Origin: Mariannaea sp. PMI_226 | Taxonomy: Eukaryota > Ascomycota > Sordariomycetes > Hypocreales > Nectriaceae | Reading direction: 5' to 3' | Length of the DNA stretch: 64,000 nucleotides | NCBI GenBank assembly: GCA_024336345.1 | Contig: JANFOG010000004.1 | Location: 1,674,001 to 1,738,000 of the forward strand | Shown here: one piece after another, positions 45,701 to 58,000 of the stretch | Layout: each line of letters starts with the position of its first letter | How positions within the stretch are numbered: position 1 is the stretch's first letter | Program-made: the position numbers and the translations under genes | Notes under the pieces: generated by a model | Told to the model about the DNA's origin: nothing | The model's database searches: none | Seen by the model: the letters and a program-made list of their open reading frames with translations, nothing else

Positions 45701-46842
45701 TGGGGTTTTCTGCCTTACTTGCATGTGCAGAGATGAAGTGGCTTGAGGAAAAAGAAACGGCAGAGCAAATGGGGAAGCAAATGACATGGACCACACGCTT
45801 TCGGATCTGACAGGTGGATACTTGGTGTGATCAACGTTTGTTGTTTTCTGCAAACAAATCCTGGACATGTTTCCCTTGCCCTGCTTAATGTTGGTACAGT
45901 AGATAATGCAGCGACTTTTGCCCTGATAAGACTACCCAAGCACACCCAAGGCACACACAAACACAAATACATACCGTAGTACGTACTTTACCTTGTAGTA
46001 CACACCCCACTCGCATCATCCCAAAAGAGGCATCCCACTTGACCAGCCTCACCTTCAGCTCCTCCAGCTCTGCTATCACGGTATCTCCATCACTTCCGTA
46101 TACGAAGTACCATTATGTATCGATTCGATAATCTGCCCATAATTACTCGTATTTCATGAACAGAGGTACGAAAAGAAGAGAAAACCCCTCCACTTGGCCA
46201 TGGAAGCAGAAGAAAGAAAAAAAGAGACTGGGAATCCAGACCACCTGCTTCATCTCTCCTGCAAGCCGCCTGCAAGCCCTCACGCCCTCGCCCCTCTTTT
46301 TGGGCCATGCAGCCTGCGATTCTGCAAAGAGACGGCACTCTGGTTTCCGACGTGCAGTATGTGGACAGACTACACCGCAGATAGACCGCATACGAAATGC
46401 ACCACCTCCCTTGCTGTGTTTTATGACTAACCGCCGCCCGCCTCTTCTGCTCGCGGCCGCATCTTCTTCCAGCCCTTTGCAGCTTGGTGTCTCAATCGGG
46501 CTTGGGGCCTGTATGCACTCGCTATAAAAGGACCAAAGAAGAAAAAGGAAACAAGACCCTCCTCCATATGCATCAGTTGACCGCATACGAAGTACAAAAT
46601 TTCCCTCAACCCTTTGTAGTTTATGGGGCAACTGGTTCGACGCATGCATGCATACCTAAGTAGGTAGGTATATATAGCAAGAAAAAAACTGTCTGCTGTT
46701 CATTTGTCCGAAAATAACAAAACAGGGCCCACGATGGGCCAACGCACACACTGGTCGCCGCATCCGATTTCTGCAATAACTAAACCTGTATAGTACTTTG
46801 GGGACTTGATAGCTTCTTTTTATACGATGTTTGTACCTAAAA
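42769..46842. other. 4.1 kb gene-free stretch upstream of the GH76 gene
   Basis: No exon chain with coding character was found. Short frames on both strands are low in complexity (Ser/His/Leu shadows of GA/CT-rich DNA). Near 43480-43830 there are loose GAGTGAGTGAATG-type repeats. The GH76 promoter must be at the left end. Confidence 0.5.
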
Positions 46843-47224
46843 ATGGCTGCCTCGATACTGAACCTAGAGCAGATATTGCATGCAATGGAACCTCGTGGCC
46901 TACTTCAGAACTTCATCGACGGAAGTAGTAAGAGTCAACAGGTGATTGCCCAATTCTTGTGTCCACAGGGATAATCATGGCTCTTTTTTCTTTCTTTTTT
47001 TTACTCTACTTGTTTTTTTATTCGTGTGATTCATGTAATGTTTCCAGTCTAGGGTTCTGGAAGAGAATGGAGCGCCTATAGGCGGAATCCAGAAAGATTG
47101 TCCCAGGATTCTGTACTTGAACTCCTTCATTTTCGCGTATTCTAGGAATATATTGCGTGACCTACTGTATCATTCAATCATATCCCCAAATGCTATCTAC
47201 TCATATAGCATTTTGTGTACATAG
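46843..47224 (+). CDS. Possible small two-exon gene, hypothetical
   Basis: ATG at 46843 opens a 33-codon exon (MAASILNLEQILHAMEPRGL and on) ending at CAG|GTGATT. A 106-base gap ends TTTCCAG, and 58 further codons continue in the same frame from 47048 to TAG at 47222. Composition is not repetitive and both junctions look like splice sites, but no family is recognised and the 3' end overlaps a minus-strand frame. It could be a relic. Confidence 0.3.
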
Positions 47225-47830
47225 ACTTGCCATTCCTTACCTGTGGCTAGGAATGCCGCCAGTGGTTCAACATGTTGCCTCGAAGCGTCAAAATATGCTG
47301 AAAACAACTCTGAGGCAATAAACATGGGATGATAGTATTGGTGTTCGCCATTGTTCGCCATTCCTTCATCCGAGAGCGTATCATCATATCGCTGAGACTC
47401 TCCTGCCTGAGCCGCATGCGTTTGAGTCCTGATTTCAGTCACGATTTGAGAATCCGGAGAGAGTTATCGACATGAACCCCAGACTCAAGCTCCTTTATAT
47501 CGATAGGGAAATTAGAGGGCGGACTCTAATTAGACCTCGAACTATCCATCTGCCATTCAATACAAGACATTGATCCAGTAACAGACTCTATAGTCCTGTG
47601 CTTGTACGATGGCCGCTGCCAGGGTTCGACAGAGGTTTGGCCAAATCGGATGGATCAAGCAAAATATCTTATCACAGGAGTGAGTATAGAATACTTGAAG
47701 ATGATTGACTCCAAATGACGGTCCATGTGTTATATTCTCGATTTCAATCGATGATGACCCATTTGATAATATAATATAAACTCGTCGAGGCGAACCATAT
47801 GATTTGGCTTGCTGTCGTTGATACACATTA
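47197..47830 (-). pseudogene. Possible minus-strand gene relic
   Basis: Two minus-strand frames, 47826-47557 and 47442-47197, have natural-looking composition. One contains HPMFIASELFSAYFDASRQH, the other VYIILSNGSSSIEIENITHG. No pair of splice sites joining them cleanly was found and stops lie between. This may be a decayed gene or an unresolved multi-exon gene. Confidence 0.2.
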
Positions 47831-48012
47831 CTAGTCTGTCGGTGTCCCCCGGGTAAAACAAGTTGTAAACTCTTTCAAGCTCCGTGACGCCGCTATAACT
47901 CCAATTTTTTTTTTCATCTCATCGCATGAGATACTGACCAAAATAAAATCCTCGGTCGTATTGAATGTCGCTCAAACTCCGCCATGCATGGCTTCTCTCC
48001 TCAACCTTGATT

Positions 48013-48832
48013 TTAGAATATGAGATCGACCAGGATAGCGATCCCTAACGCCCCAGCAAGTGACATTTTCCCGACTTGCAAAGATACCCCAGGGTTTTCG
48101 GTTTCCGTGGCCGTAGGACTGGCTACATCATCTGACTCCGTCACAGGAGTTACTTCTGCCGTCGCTATAACATTCCATTCGTCGCCAGTTTCCTTGGGAA
48201 CTTCTGCCATTGTCAACACGCCCCATTCGACGTTGGTACCGGAGTAAGTTGATGTCCATGACACTTCTGTAGGGCCTGTATGAGGGCCATTCGTGTATCC
48301 GTCCCTATAACTCGAGTATCCTGAACAGGTTGCAGCTGTGGTTCCCTTAAGCGAGCATTCGAGATTGGCAATACTTTATCACCAGGGGTTAGTTTTTTTT
48401 TTTAATTCTTATTTTTGTTTTTCTCTCTGGGGTGTTCGGATGGGTAGCCTCGACATACTAAGTAGATGTGTAGGTTCCGTGGAATATTACTGTATCTGGC
48501 CCTTCGACAATAATGAATGGGAATTCGAGGGAGATATCGCATTCGGGCGGGTTATCGTTTGGACAGAAAATGGTGTAGGTGGTCTGATGTTCTTTCTCGT
48601 TCTGTTGCAGAGGATTTATCATTTAGCACTTGCGCTGCGCGCGGCTGCAAGCCATCACAGCAGGATGACCTACACTTGAGATGATGCTCCCTCGCATCAG
48701 GGACCATGACTCCTCGTTGAAGTATGGTAGGTAGATGGGCGCAGTCGTTACGGCATCCTCGTGACCAGTTGAGCCCACGGTGTGCAAAGCCAGCAGGGCC
48801 AGCAAGGGCGAAGTGAGGAGCAGATTGACCAT
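48013..48832 (-). CDS. Small secreted GPI-type surface protein, paralogue B
   Basis: Three exons, 48832-48674, 48601-48459 and 48373-48013, give 220 residues. The signal peptide is MVNLLLTSPLLALLALHTVG. An ectodomain follows with IYLPYFNEESW, TTYTIFCP, IIVEGPDTVIF and paired cysteines. A Thr-rich stretch with TESDDVASPTATETENPG comes next, then the hydrophobic tail MSLAGALGIAILVDLIF, as in GPI-anchored proteins. It parallels the protein at 51737: LPYF/LPMF, TTYTIFC/TTYLIGC, and a Tyr codon split by an intron at the same place (TY|IANLEC against DY|KEHIDC). It has one more intron (48673-48602), whose acceptor could also be a few codons later. Biochemical function is unknown. Confidence 0.75.
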
Positions 48833-51050
48833 GGGCGGCACACAGCGACCCTAGGTGCAAAAGGAAGTTTGATATATCGCAAAGTAGAGACGGCAAGCGG
48901 ACGGCGACAAAGATGGTCGATTACGGAGGCTTCATGACAGGTTGATCAGCCGATTCAATCCAACGAGGGTTCGGTCGATGAAATGAATCGAAACAAGAAG
49001 GAAAAAGATGGGAAAGCATCAAAACCTGCGCTGGCTGGGCATCCAACTGTCGTGTGGCAGAGTCAACTACCATGGATGCCAAGGTCTTGGCCGCGCACAA
49101 GTTTGAAGAGACATAACTACAATATACGGAGGCCAAGACCATTTCAAAAAGCAGTGGGAAAATTGGCGATGGAGTCGGGCAGAGGGCAGAGGAGGGCGCG
49201 CCAAGACTGGCACGCACTGGAAGCACAGTAGCAGGAAAAAGGCTTGAATGCCAAGACCGAGCCAGTCATCCCCCCCCCCAAAATGGCGCGAAACATCGTG
49301 GTAACTTTGACCGAGTCCTGGTTTTGCGTCTCGTGAGGGGAGTTTGGAGCAAGACAAGATCTGTTGGAAGAAAGAGAAGTACAAATGAAGAGTGTGTTAC
49401 TCTCTTGTTTCCCTCGCTGTCCTCATCGCGATGGTGTTTGGCTGCCCTGAATATGTTTCTGATGATTGTACTTGGCCGCGGCGGCGGCCGCACTTGAAAG
49501 AGAGCTAAGGTCGGATGATTTTAAAGGGAACCCGGCACTACTACATAGTAGTGTGATCTGGATGTACCTGTGTCTCTCCGCCCTGTGATCTAGCTCCAAT
49601 TTCTAGCTCCAATTTCAACACGCGTTTAGGAACAAGGGCTTATTACCGTCATTTCCTTTCCTTCCACACAAACTCGTTCCCTGATCGGGAAATTTTATTG
49701 TCTTTATTCATTTTATCGAAACACCGCAAAGTGTGATGTTCGAATAAATAGACCATGAACATCTACTTATGTGCAGAAGTAAATCACCCATAGCTATGGC
49801 CGCAATATTCGATTTCACATGCTCATCAACGCGAGTGGGTGCCTTGCTTGGCTATGAATAGCAAGATGTAACTTACAGAATAGACTAAATTAATTAAATG
49901 TTCCGTTCATAAGTGACTCAGTTACAAAGTTTCGCCGAGGAGAAAGTCATCGGCCTTACTACTTAGTCGGTGGTTTTTCCCACTCTTGATTCGTTGGAGC
50001 ATTTCGGGGCCGGCGCCTGCTCTGGGAGTAGTACACTAATACAGATTTGATTTGGATTTTTATGATGCAAGACGTGAGACATGCAGGTCAAGAAATGACC
50101 ATGACCAAGATTAATAGGCAGCTTATTAATTGTACATGGATACAAGTACGGAGTAGTAGTTTGCAGCATGCCTTGAATGGAAAACCCGTTGGAGTCGAGG
50201 CGAACCAATCAAATGGTAGTTTAATTGCACTTTGCATGGCTACCAACTGAGGCTAAGACATACGGAGTTGTGGGAGCAGGTGTCATTTCAGACTCAACAT
50301 GTGTCGTACGATGTCCACGGGCCACGTTGAATCTTTACCATAGTAGTAGTCAGTTTACACAAAATTACCTGAGCACGTACGGTACTGCATGAACTACACA
50401 GTGCTGTGCATCCATATAGGCCTTTCAGAAAATCAAGCTTGGATATCAGTATGAGTATCAAGCATGGGCATGAAGCATGGGCATACGTAGGTGGTGATTA
50501 ATTAACTGCTTGGTCCGTGAGTTCAGTTCATGTGCTTTTGAGGAGACACAGGCTTCCTAGGAGTTCTGTGACTGGTCCGACACCAGCGGTTGGCTTCTGT
50601 CGGTCCCGCTATTCGAAGTAACTCGTCCGTAGAAATTCGTACATGAATCCATCGCTTCTGGCCCCCTCTCCCCCCGGGCAGCAACTCCGTCCAGGAAGAA
50701 ACAGAAAAAAGAAAGGAAAATAGAAAACATCATAGCTACTGCAGCTCGATGGAGTACAGATTGATTATGGAGTGATAGCATACCAAAGGGGCCAGACTAC
50801 GGAGCATCCAGGAACATCGCCGTTCAATGTGGTCCCTCTCACTTGTCAGCCACCCCCGCGACCATCAATCGACAGTCTCGATCGTAGTGGCTTGCATGTC
50901 AGAACTATCGTACGCCTCGCCCGCATTGTGCATGAGACGATCCTGTCACTTCCCCAGTCTCAAACGGTATCGTTCAAGACCGCATTTTTCACAGCCTCTT
51001 ATTACACTCAATTAACCGTTTCTATCTCTTTCTCTCTCCCCCCTTCTCTC

Positions 51051-51084
<34 letters not shown>

Positions 51085-51736
51085 AGCGTCTTCCTCTTGC
51101 TCTCTTCAACCCAAATCCTTCATCCTCCACATGCACCCAAACTCCTTGACCGAGTGTCATTTTGGGCGGGTCCCTCCCCTTCCTCAGCGCTAAGATAGAG
51201 CCAGTTGGTTAATCCATCTTTGGCGTTTTTACCAAGTTGGGCCGACTAAATGTGCCTGATCCATCGTCACGGTCACCCCCTGATCAAAGGGCCTTCCAAA
51301 TTCGACCACTTGGGAGACAATGTCCAATCATTCGGTTCTATTGACATCGCTTGCGCGTGGTCGCTGCTCATCTTCCTCTCTTCCCCCCTTCCCGGCTCCC
51401 CTATTTTATCCTCTAGTGTAAAACCCCCGAAAGAAGAAATTGCCGACTCGATGCGCTTGTCACCCTCCCCCCTCCCTCTGGGCCAGTTTAACTGGGGATC
51501 ATTTCCTGGAGAGTAGGTAGTGGTAGCTTTATTAAATATCAGTAACTGGGCTGCGCCGTGACTTGACTGTCTTCCTTGTTTCCTCTCCTGTCGTTGTTGA
51601 TCATTGTGCCATACACTCATTTCCTGCTTTGCACAAACGCTCAGCTCCTCGCACAACTCTCACTGACCCAATACACTCCTTATTTCGAAACGATCATACA
51701 TTCTTTACGTCGGGACCCAAACAGAAATCAACAAAA
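48833..51736. other. 2.9 kb divergent intergenic region between the paralogous surface-protein genes
   Basis: Both neighbouring genes read away from this stretch, so it should hold both promoters. It carries a GCGGCGGCGGCC patch near 49478 and a CT run at 51054. No supported gene; frames here are short. Confidence 0.5.
51054..51081. repeat. CT microsatellite
   Basis: A 28-base alternating CT run within a longer pyrimidine tract upstream of paralogue A. Confidence 0.9.
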
Positions 51737-52504
51737 ATGACTCGCTCTCTCGCTCTTCTTGCTCTCATCGGCGCCGCTGCCGCCGCCCAAACCACCACCG
51801 TCAGCGTCTTCCTCCCCATGTTCGATGAGCAAGCCCTCGTTGCTTCCGTTATCGCCGCCGATGCCGACAAGACCACCTACTTGATCGGCTGCCCTCACGG
51901 TACTGATTCAAGCGACTGTGGTGTTGCCCCCGGTGGCCAGACTATCGTCTACGGCCCCAAGACTTTTGCTCTGGACTACGCCTACAAGGGTGATGATCAG
52001 GGCGACTAGTACGTGTTTCTGCCATTTTGCTCTGCTTTTGTTTACACTCTTTTTTTTGTCCTCCGTACGGCTGCTAATTGTACTACCAACTCGTGTAGCA
52101 AGGAGCATATTGACTGTAACCTTCAACCTGCCAAGGACTCCCTGACCTGCTCCGTCTCCGTCTCTCAGAGCTACGACGGCACCCAATCCGAATCTAGCAC
52201 TGTCATGGCTACCAGCGGTTACCTCGAGTTGCTGTTCCCCGTCACCGTCACTGCCGGTGCCGAAAAGCTCAACGCTGCCTCTACCGCCGCTTCTACCCTG
52301 TCTACCGTCGCCGCTCCCGCTTCTACCACTGGTGCTGCCGACGCGACCGCCACTGCCACCAACACCGATACCTCCAAGGACTCATCTGCCGCCGCCACTC
52401 CCTCCTCCACCGCCTCTGGCAACGCCGCCGGAGCCAAGGCTACCCAGAATGCTGTCCTAGCCGGAGCTGCCGTCCTTGTTGGCGGAGCTGCCATGCTGCT
52501 GTAA
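51737..52504 (+). CDS. Small secreted GPI-type surface protein, paralogue A
   Basis: Two exons, 51737-52008 and 52099-52504, give 225 residues. MTRSLALLALIGAAAAAQ is a signal peptide. The ectodomain has VSVFLPMFDEQALVASVIAA, TTYLIGCP and four or more cysteines. Residues from about 145 are a Ser/Thr/Ala-rich stalk and the end, AVLAGAAVLVGGAAMLL, is a GPI-attachment type tail. The single intron (52009-52098) splits a Tyr codon, TA|C. Proteins with this layout are common wall or plasma-membrane proteins in filamentous ascomycetes, and their function is mostly unknown. It is divergent from paralogue B, 2.9 kb away. Confidence 0.85.
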
Positions 52505-53229
52505 AGAATGGGATGAGTGCAGTGACTTAAAGATACCCCCCTGAGGAAGCCTTTGTATAATTTCATGATACAACTGCCTCTAATAGATGATTCCGGATGA
52601 AATGACTAGAATTTCTACGCGTGATGTGATTCATGAAATTTGAGCATTACTTTTGTGGCTTATTGAAGGACTTTGCCATGCTGTCATTGATTTGCCTACT
52701 TCACTTTTTCCAAGTATACAGGCAAGATGGGAGCCCGAGTTGCTCTGTCATTTCTCGCGCAAAGCCTGTTCGAGCGGCGCCTAAACCAGTGTCTAGCAGC
52801 TAGCCAACCTCTCTGTTCCGTCAGGATGAGCATGTATTTGGCCCAGTCGCTTATCGGAGCGATCGTGGCGACCCTGGTGTATTCGATTCTCATAGTCTGC
52901 GCGTGCCCTCGGCAGAACCAGCTTCCCCTGTTGCCCACGCATACCTCACGTCGCATCGATACGGCTACATCTAATGTATGGTATCATTCAGAAGTAGAAA
53001 GTAGCAGGGAAAGAACATGATTGCTTTGGTTTTCGAGAGGCAATCACTTTCGTGCCAGGAAATGCTGAGGCTGTAGAACTCCACAGAAATCAAAACGAGT
53101 CCCGTACTAAATTAGAACTTTACACATTATCCTGGTGGAAAAATTGAAACCTCATTAAGGTCCTAAGAAGCCCTCAATGACATTCATATCGAGTCGTTAT
53201 CCTATGACCCAGTCCGATCCTCCCTCCCG
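52505..53229. other. Convergent 3' region between surface protein A and MscL
   Basis: 725 bases between two convergent stops. Overlapping frames on both strands at 52696-53020 have no recognisable domain and are not called. Confidence 0.5.
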
Positions 53230-53930
53230 TCAAGCCAACTGGTGCAGTGAAGGCAACGCAAGCACTATTTTCTCGATTGTGAGCAAAACATGTTCAATCT
53301 CAGTCATGGCAAACTCGTTTCTCACCTTTTCATTGATTCGCTGCCTGCAATACTTGCATTTCTTGGTGTGCTTGATGATAGGATCGTGCGACACTGCTGT
53401 GTAAAACCGAGCCAGCCCGTACAACGCGAAACCGAGCATAGCAAATTCTATCACATGATTGACGAATGATCTGTGAATATCAGTATCCGACTACAAAAGT
53501 TTTTGGCAGACTCATATCACAGCATACCCATAAGCCATGACTACAGCCCCATCGTCCTGCGCACGGTGGAGGGTGTTGTATCCAGTTGAGGAGTTGAAGT
53601 TAGATCCTGGACGTAGCACCGCAAACTTTTCTTCCATATTCTTGTTGAGAGGTAGCAGAATTGAGATGGGTGGCATCAGTATATCGTTGACGAAGGATTT
53701 CGTCAAGTCTGTAAAAGCTGCCGCGAGACTGCCGCATGGTTAACAATGTAGCTCAACTTCCATTGGATGTGACAGTGTTACATTAAACCAAAGGCAATCT
53801 GGAGAATGTTTCCCTGGAAAGCGAAGTCTACAAATCCATCCCAGAAGCGTTTCATTTTCTTCTGGCCCCTACCGAGCAAGGAGTCGGTCTCGGTTATAGC
53901 GCTCTCTTCGTCCGAACGTCGACCAGACAT
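53230..53930 (-). CDS. mscL: Bacterial-type large-conductance mechanosensitive channel MscL
   Basis: Three exons, 53930-53782, 53728-53528 and 53470-53230, give 196 residues against about 136 in bacteria. MscL forms a pore that opens under membrane tension to release osmolytes. The N-terminal 25 residues are a fungal extension. Then FWDGFVDFAFQGN leads into TM1: LILAAAFTDLTKSFVNDILM with PPI following. The periplasmic-type loop contains PGSNFNSSTGYNTL, and TM2 is FVNHVIEFAMLGFALYGLAR. The cytoplasmic tail has CKYCRQRI and a helical end. The introns (53-57 nt) restore an Ile at GLI|LAAA and a Gly at AYG|SFVNH in phase. The gene has ordinary fungal introns, so it is nuclear and not contamination. 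Location in plasma or internal membrane cannot be told. Confidence 0.92.
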
Positions 53931-54973
53931 AGTTGAATCGAGTCCTTATTTTTATTCTTTTTTCTGCTTCGGTTTGGTTGAAGGGGGGTATCCTGATGTG
54001 CGAGTCCGGAAAAATGCTGGTGGCGTCTAGAGCCGTGCAAATAACTGCCTATAGCAAGAGGTAGTAGCAGAAAGAGACGCCGAGTCCTCTATTAGTTTGA
54101 AGTGCGCAAGTCAAACCACCTGGAAGCTGAGGACTCCGATACTGTCGCCTATTATTAGTTTGTTGAATTGCCTGTGCCAAGTTCATGCCGCGAAGGAATC
54201 CTGGCCTGATATGTCTAATGCTATGACGCAACGGCGGCGTTTTTGGAGGAAGATTATTGTGGCGATCACCGTGTGACCACGCCAAAAGGACAAACAATTC
54301 CACAACATGCCAAGGTTCAGGCAGAGGCAGCGATGGCTGTTACCTGTCAACTGGGTTTTCTTGCATGTATTAGATAGGCAAGGCAAGGCGCTACACCTTT
54401 AAGATATGTTAGGGCATGCCTTTGCTGACGATGTGAAAGCCAAGGAGTACCTATGGAGAGAAAACACATTGAATAAAGAGGTACCTTAGTATGAAAACAG
54501 GCGAACAGACACGGACGCGGAAAAGCAGAACAAAGTCCTCAAATCAATGCAAGTAGTAAAATCTAGAAACAGAAGATAAGTACGTCGACATCTTGTAATC
54601 TATCCATTTATCCTTTGAGGATAGGGTGTTGGCTGGTTTTATAACTCATATCTCAGAGATGGTAAGTAGCTGTAAGTTGTACTTTATGAGGAACGAGGGA
54701 GCTGAGGAACCGGACGAGCTCGCTATTCTTATATAGGTACTCAGTAAGGCACGCAAGTGGCTAAATAAATACCTACAAAAAAAAGAATGCACTCTTCAAC
54801 TCCACAAAGAAGGATGAATTTAAAGTAACTTTCTCGCCTCGACAACGAACTCCATGAGAGAATGATCTGGTTCACGGCGCGACAATGTGCTTTCTTTGGA
54901 CCAGTGCATTGTCTTAATCCTGAATTATTCCACATGTCGACATCCAAGCGAGAACACTCGCATCCGCCGGACG
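53931..54973. other. Gene-free region between MscL and tRNA-Ile
   Basis: About 1 kb with the MscL promoter at its left end. Short minus-strand frames near 54050-54390 overlap one another in different phases and are not called. Confidence 0.5.
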
Positions 54974-55070
54974 GCTTCCGTAGCTCAGTTGGTTAGAGCT
55001 TCGTACTAATACTTCCATCTGGCAAGCATTGGTAATGCGAAGGTCGCAGGTTCAAGCCCTGCCGGGAGCA
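54974..55070 (+). tRNA. tRNA-Ile(AAT) with 23-nt intron
   Basis: Acceptor GCTTCCG pairs with CGGGAGC, the D arm is GCTC..GAGC, the anticodon stem TCGTA/TGCGA, and the T arm GCAGG-TTCAAGC-CCTGC. The loop reads CTAATA, then an intron at 55012-55034 one base after the anticodon, the usual place, then A. The anticodon is AAT (read as IAU), Ile. Discriminator A at 55070; a T-run follows near 55098. Confidence 0.93.
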
Positions 55071-58000
55071 AGATTGTCTCACCGACGCCATCCGGTTATT
55101 TTTTTATGTTTACCATTCCCTTTTTTTTTTCCCTTGCCTGTATCATCAATCAGGCGCCATTTTTCGTTGGCTACCAAGTTAACTAGCCTTCATCGCTGCC
55201 GGCAATCCCAATTGGAGGACGGGCAAATATTTCGTCCAACCAAGGGAGGCACCGTTTTTTCCTTTGCACCATCTTTCAAGCCAGGCGACATGCACATATC
55301 CCAGCCCCTCAGCTCATGCAAGAGCATCAACGAACGCGCTTCCCGCCAATTACAATGAGATCTTGCTCATTCAGAGTTGCATAAACGTCGCCCTACGCGT
55401 AGATCTTTGACTCTCTTCCATTGGGCCCGGGTATCCATTGAACATCAAACTGTCAACACGGTAGTGAACTCATAAATTCTATCCTCCGCCATGGCACTTG
55501 TTGGGGGCCACCATTGGCTTCATTTGAATCAAAGATGAAAGCTTCAATGCTACTCGTGTAAGGCTTGGCCCACCCTCCTGTCTCGACCGAAAAGCGGCAC
55601 TGTTCATCGAAAGTTGAAACCAATTTTTTTTTCTTTTTGCTTCTTTATGACTTAACCGCCCGGTGGCGTCATTCCTCTGCTTCAGCTGATGTGATTTGAG
55701 ACATGCATGACAATGGAGTGAATGGCGGCTGACTGTGCATGAATCGGTTGGTACTTTCTTGAGATGTATCCGGTCCACGCAAGGTCTAAGAAGCATTCAA
55801 CTCTTCAAGTTGCAGTGGTTGCCACCCGTTCATTGAGGCAGAAGGTTTGGCGAAAATCCTTGGGCTTGCACTGGTATACAAGGTCAGAGATTGAAGAAGA
55901 GCAGGGTGTAAGTTACGATTGATGTTGTCTGCTATAATCTGACAGTTGAGATTAGTCTGCAAGCGGTAACATGATTCCGATTGGCACTGGCCTACTTCCA
56001 GAAACTAAATTCAAGATCTCCAACGCAATTAATAAGAGCCTGCTCAAACACGCAAATATTTCAATAATAATTAGAAATGCGATTGTCCAAATCCAGAGCC
56101 ACAGATGGATATACTTGTTTGTTCTTTTGTTGAAAAAATTATCGAAGGATAATTGAGGTCTACTTGCTAGAGACCACAATACTAACGCGTAGCAACTTGG
56201 GCTTTCAATACTCTGAGAGCACTCTATTCTGGCCAAGATTGCACCATTTTACTAGATAGCATAGCAAAAGCAAATACCAAGTCGGTGTTCATGAAGGTTG
56301 GACAACAACATAAAGCAATAGTAGGTTAAGCAGCCTGTGATTAGAATGGGCAATATCTAGGTACTTCGCCATTTGTACAAGAAAAGCGAAATACCAAAAA
56401 TTTGACAGTACAGGGAAAATCAGCATGAAGAACGGTAATGCGTACTGGATCTTGCCTGAGCTCCCAGCAGCTACCTGTGCCATTATCAGACTTCACTCAA
56501 TGGACAGCTCCAGCCAAGTCTCAAGAGCTCTGGGCGGTCAAGGCTAGGATCAGAACGGCGGCTGGGCCCGCCCGGCGCTTTATTTGGGGGATCCGGATGA
56601 CTGAATGGCTGCTTGTCATCAATGAGATCAGCCCGCTAGGGGCACGGGAGCTGATCTGACAGTTTTAGCCAACGCCAGAGCGATTGAATACCTATCAACG
56701 CCCATATCTCTTGGGATCCGGGCCGTTTCTTTTAAAGCCAGGCAGCAGCATGAGCCCAAGAACGCACACTTAACTGTGGAGAAAGTTCACTCCAGTGGTT
56801 CTTTTCTTGACGACCAAATTCAGACCGCCGGAAATCAGGGCTTCCGGCTGCTTCTCTACATACCCGCACTGTCAGTTGCGGGATGGTTGTCAAGAGTTCT
56901 GAGCGGCTACTAGTCCCAACCACACTTGCACATTCTGTAGCGAACCGAGTTGATCTCGATCACAACACTGGGGCACCGAATCAAATGAGCCGCAGTAAAA
57001 AGTAACAGTGACCACTACACCTCTTCCTTTCTTTCTAAAAGAAGCGGGAAAGTAGCTCAATAAAGATGAAACCATTATGGCCCATGCCATGACAATAACA
57101 GCATCCCCTGGCACCAGCAATAGTCGGATAGATATAAGATGCTAGTGGCCGTGAAACTCAATACCTATCAAGGCTTGCAGCTATTCAAGCATTCTAGATA
57201 TACAACGACGGGCGTCATCTTGGGCCACGCACATCCATTTCATAGTCTCCTCTAGCACTTGGTGACAAAGCTCGCCGCTTTCATGGACTTCAAGTCTGGG
57301 TTGGATTTCAATTTCAAGACCATCAGCGTGCCTTCCAATCACCTCACATACGGAGTAAATGAATTACCTAATTACAGATCAAGAGATCATAGTAGTAGAA
57401 GTTAAAGAGGGGGAATACGGGAATATGCTACTTCAACAAGAGCGCCACAATCCATCTTAGCATGACAGAGATATACAGCAAATGGTTAAATGGCCCGAAG
57501 CTTCTATTTGCCATTCTGCCTTGGTGCACTTGAAGTGTCTTTCTGCTTTCTGCTAGATAAGAGCTGAAACTGCTAACGTGATCCCCGTCGAGTCATACGG
57601 ATTTTCCGTGTATTTTCCCTTTGAGGAGGGACCAGCATTGGAGAATAGATGCAAGGTAGTTGCTGTAAATAAGCATACACTTCTTGTGTACCTACAATTT
57701 GCTGCCAACCTCAGATACTCCGCACGGAATGTGCGCCAAAATCGAGCACTTGCCCCTCATGTTGCTTTCTTTCCGCATGCGCAACCTGACATAAACCAAA
57801 GAGGACGATCGGCAGCACTGCAAAGTAATATCCGTGCGAAGACATGAGAGCGGTGTGAAAATTACTAGGCGGTTGGTCAAATGAAAGCATTCCATCTGGG
57901 TAAAAGGCGCATGCCGTCAAGAGAGGTGGTCATGCTTCCCCGCGTGGGAGTGCCCTCCAACCGAGCCAAGCGTGGATGGAAGTACGTAGTAGGTACCTGG

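Noticed and set aside
45592..46649. Several 70-168 codon frames on both strands
   Set aside because: They overlap in opposite strands and show low-complexity Phe/Ser/Arg composition, with no consistent model.
52696..53020. Frames on both strands between surface protein A and MscL, one with a hydrophobic stretch
   Set aside because: They overlap in the 3' region of two convergent genes, with no domain or splice evidence.
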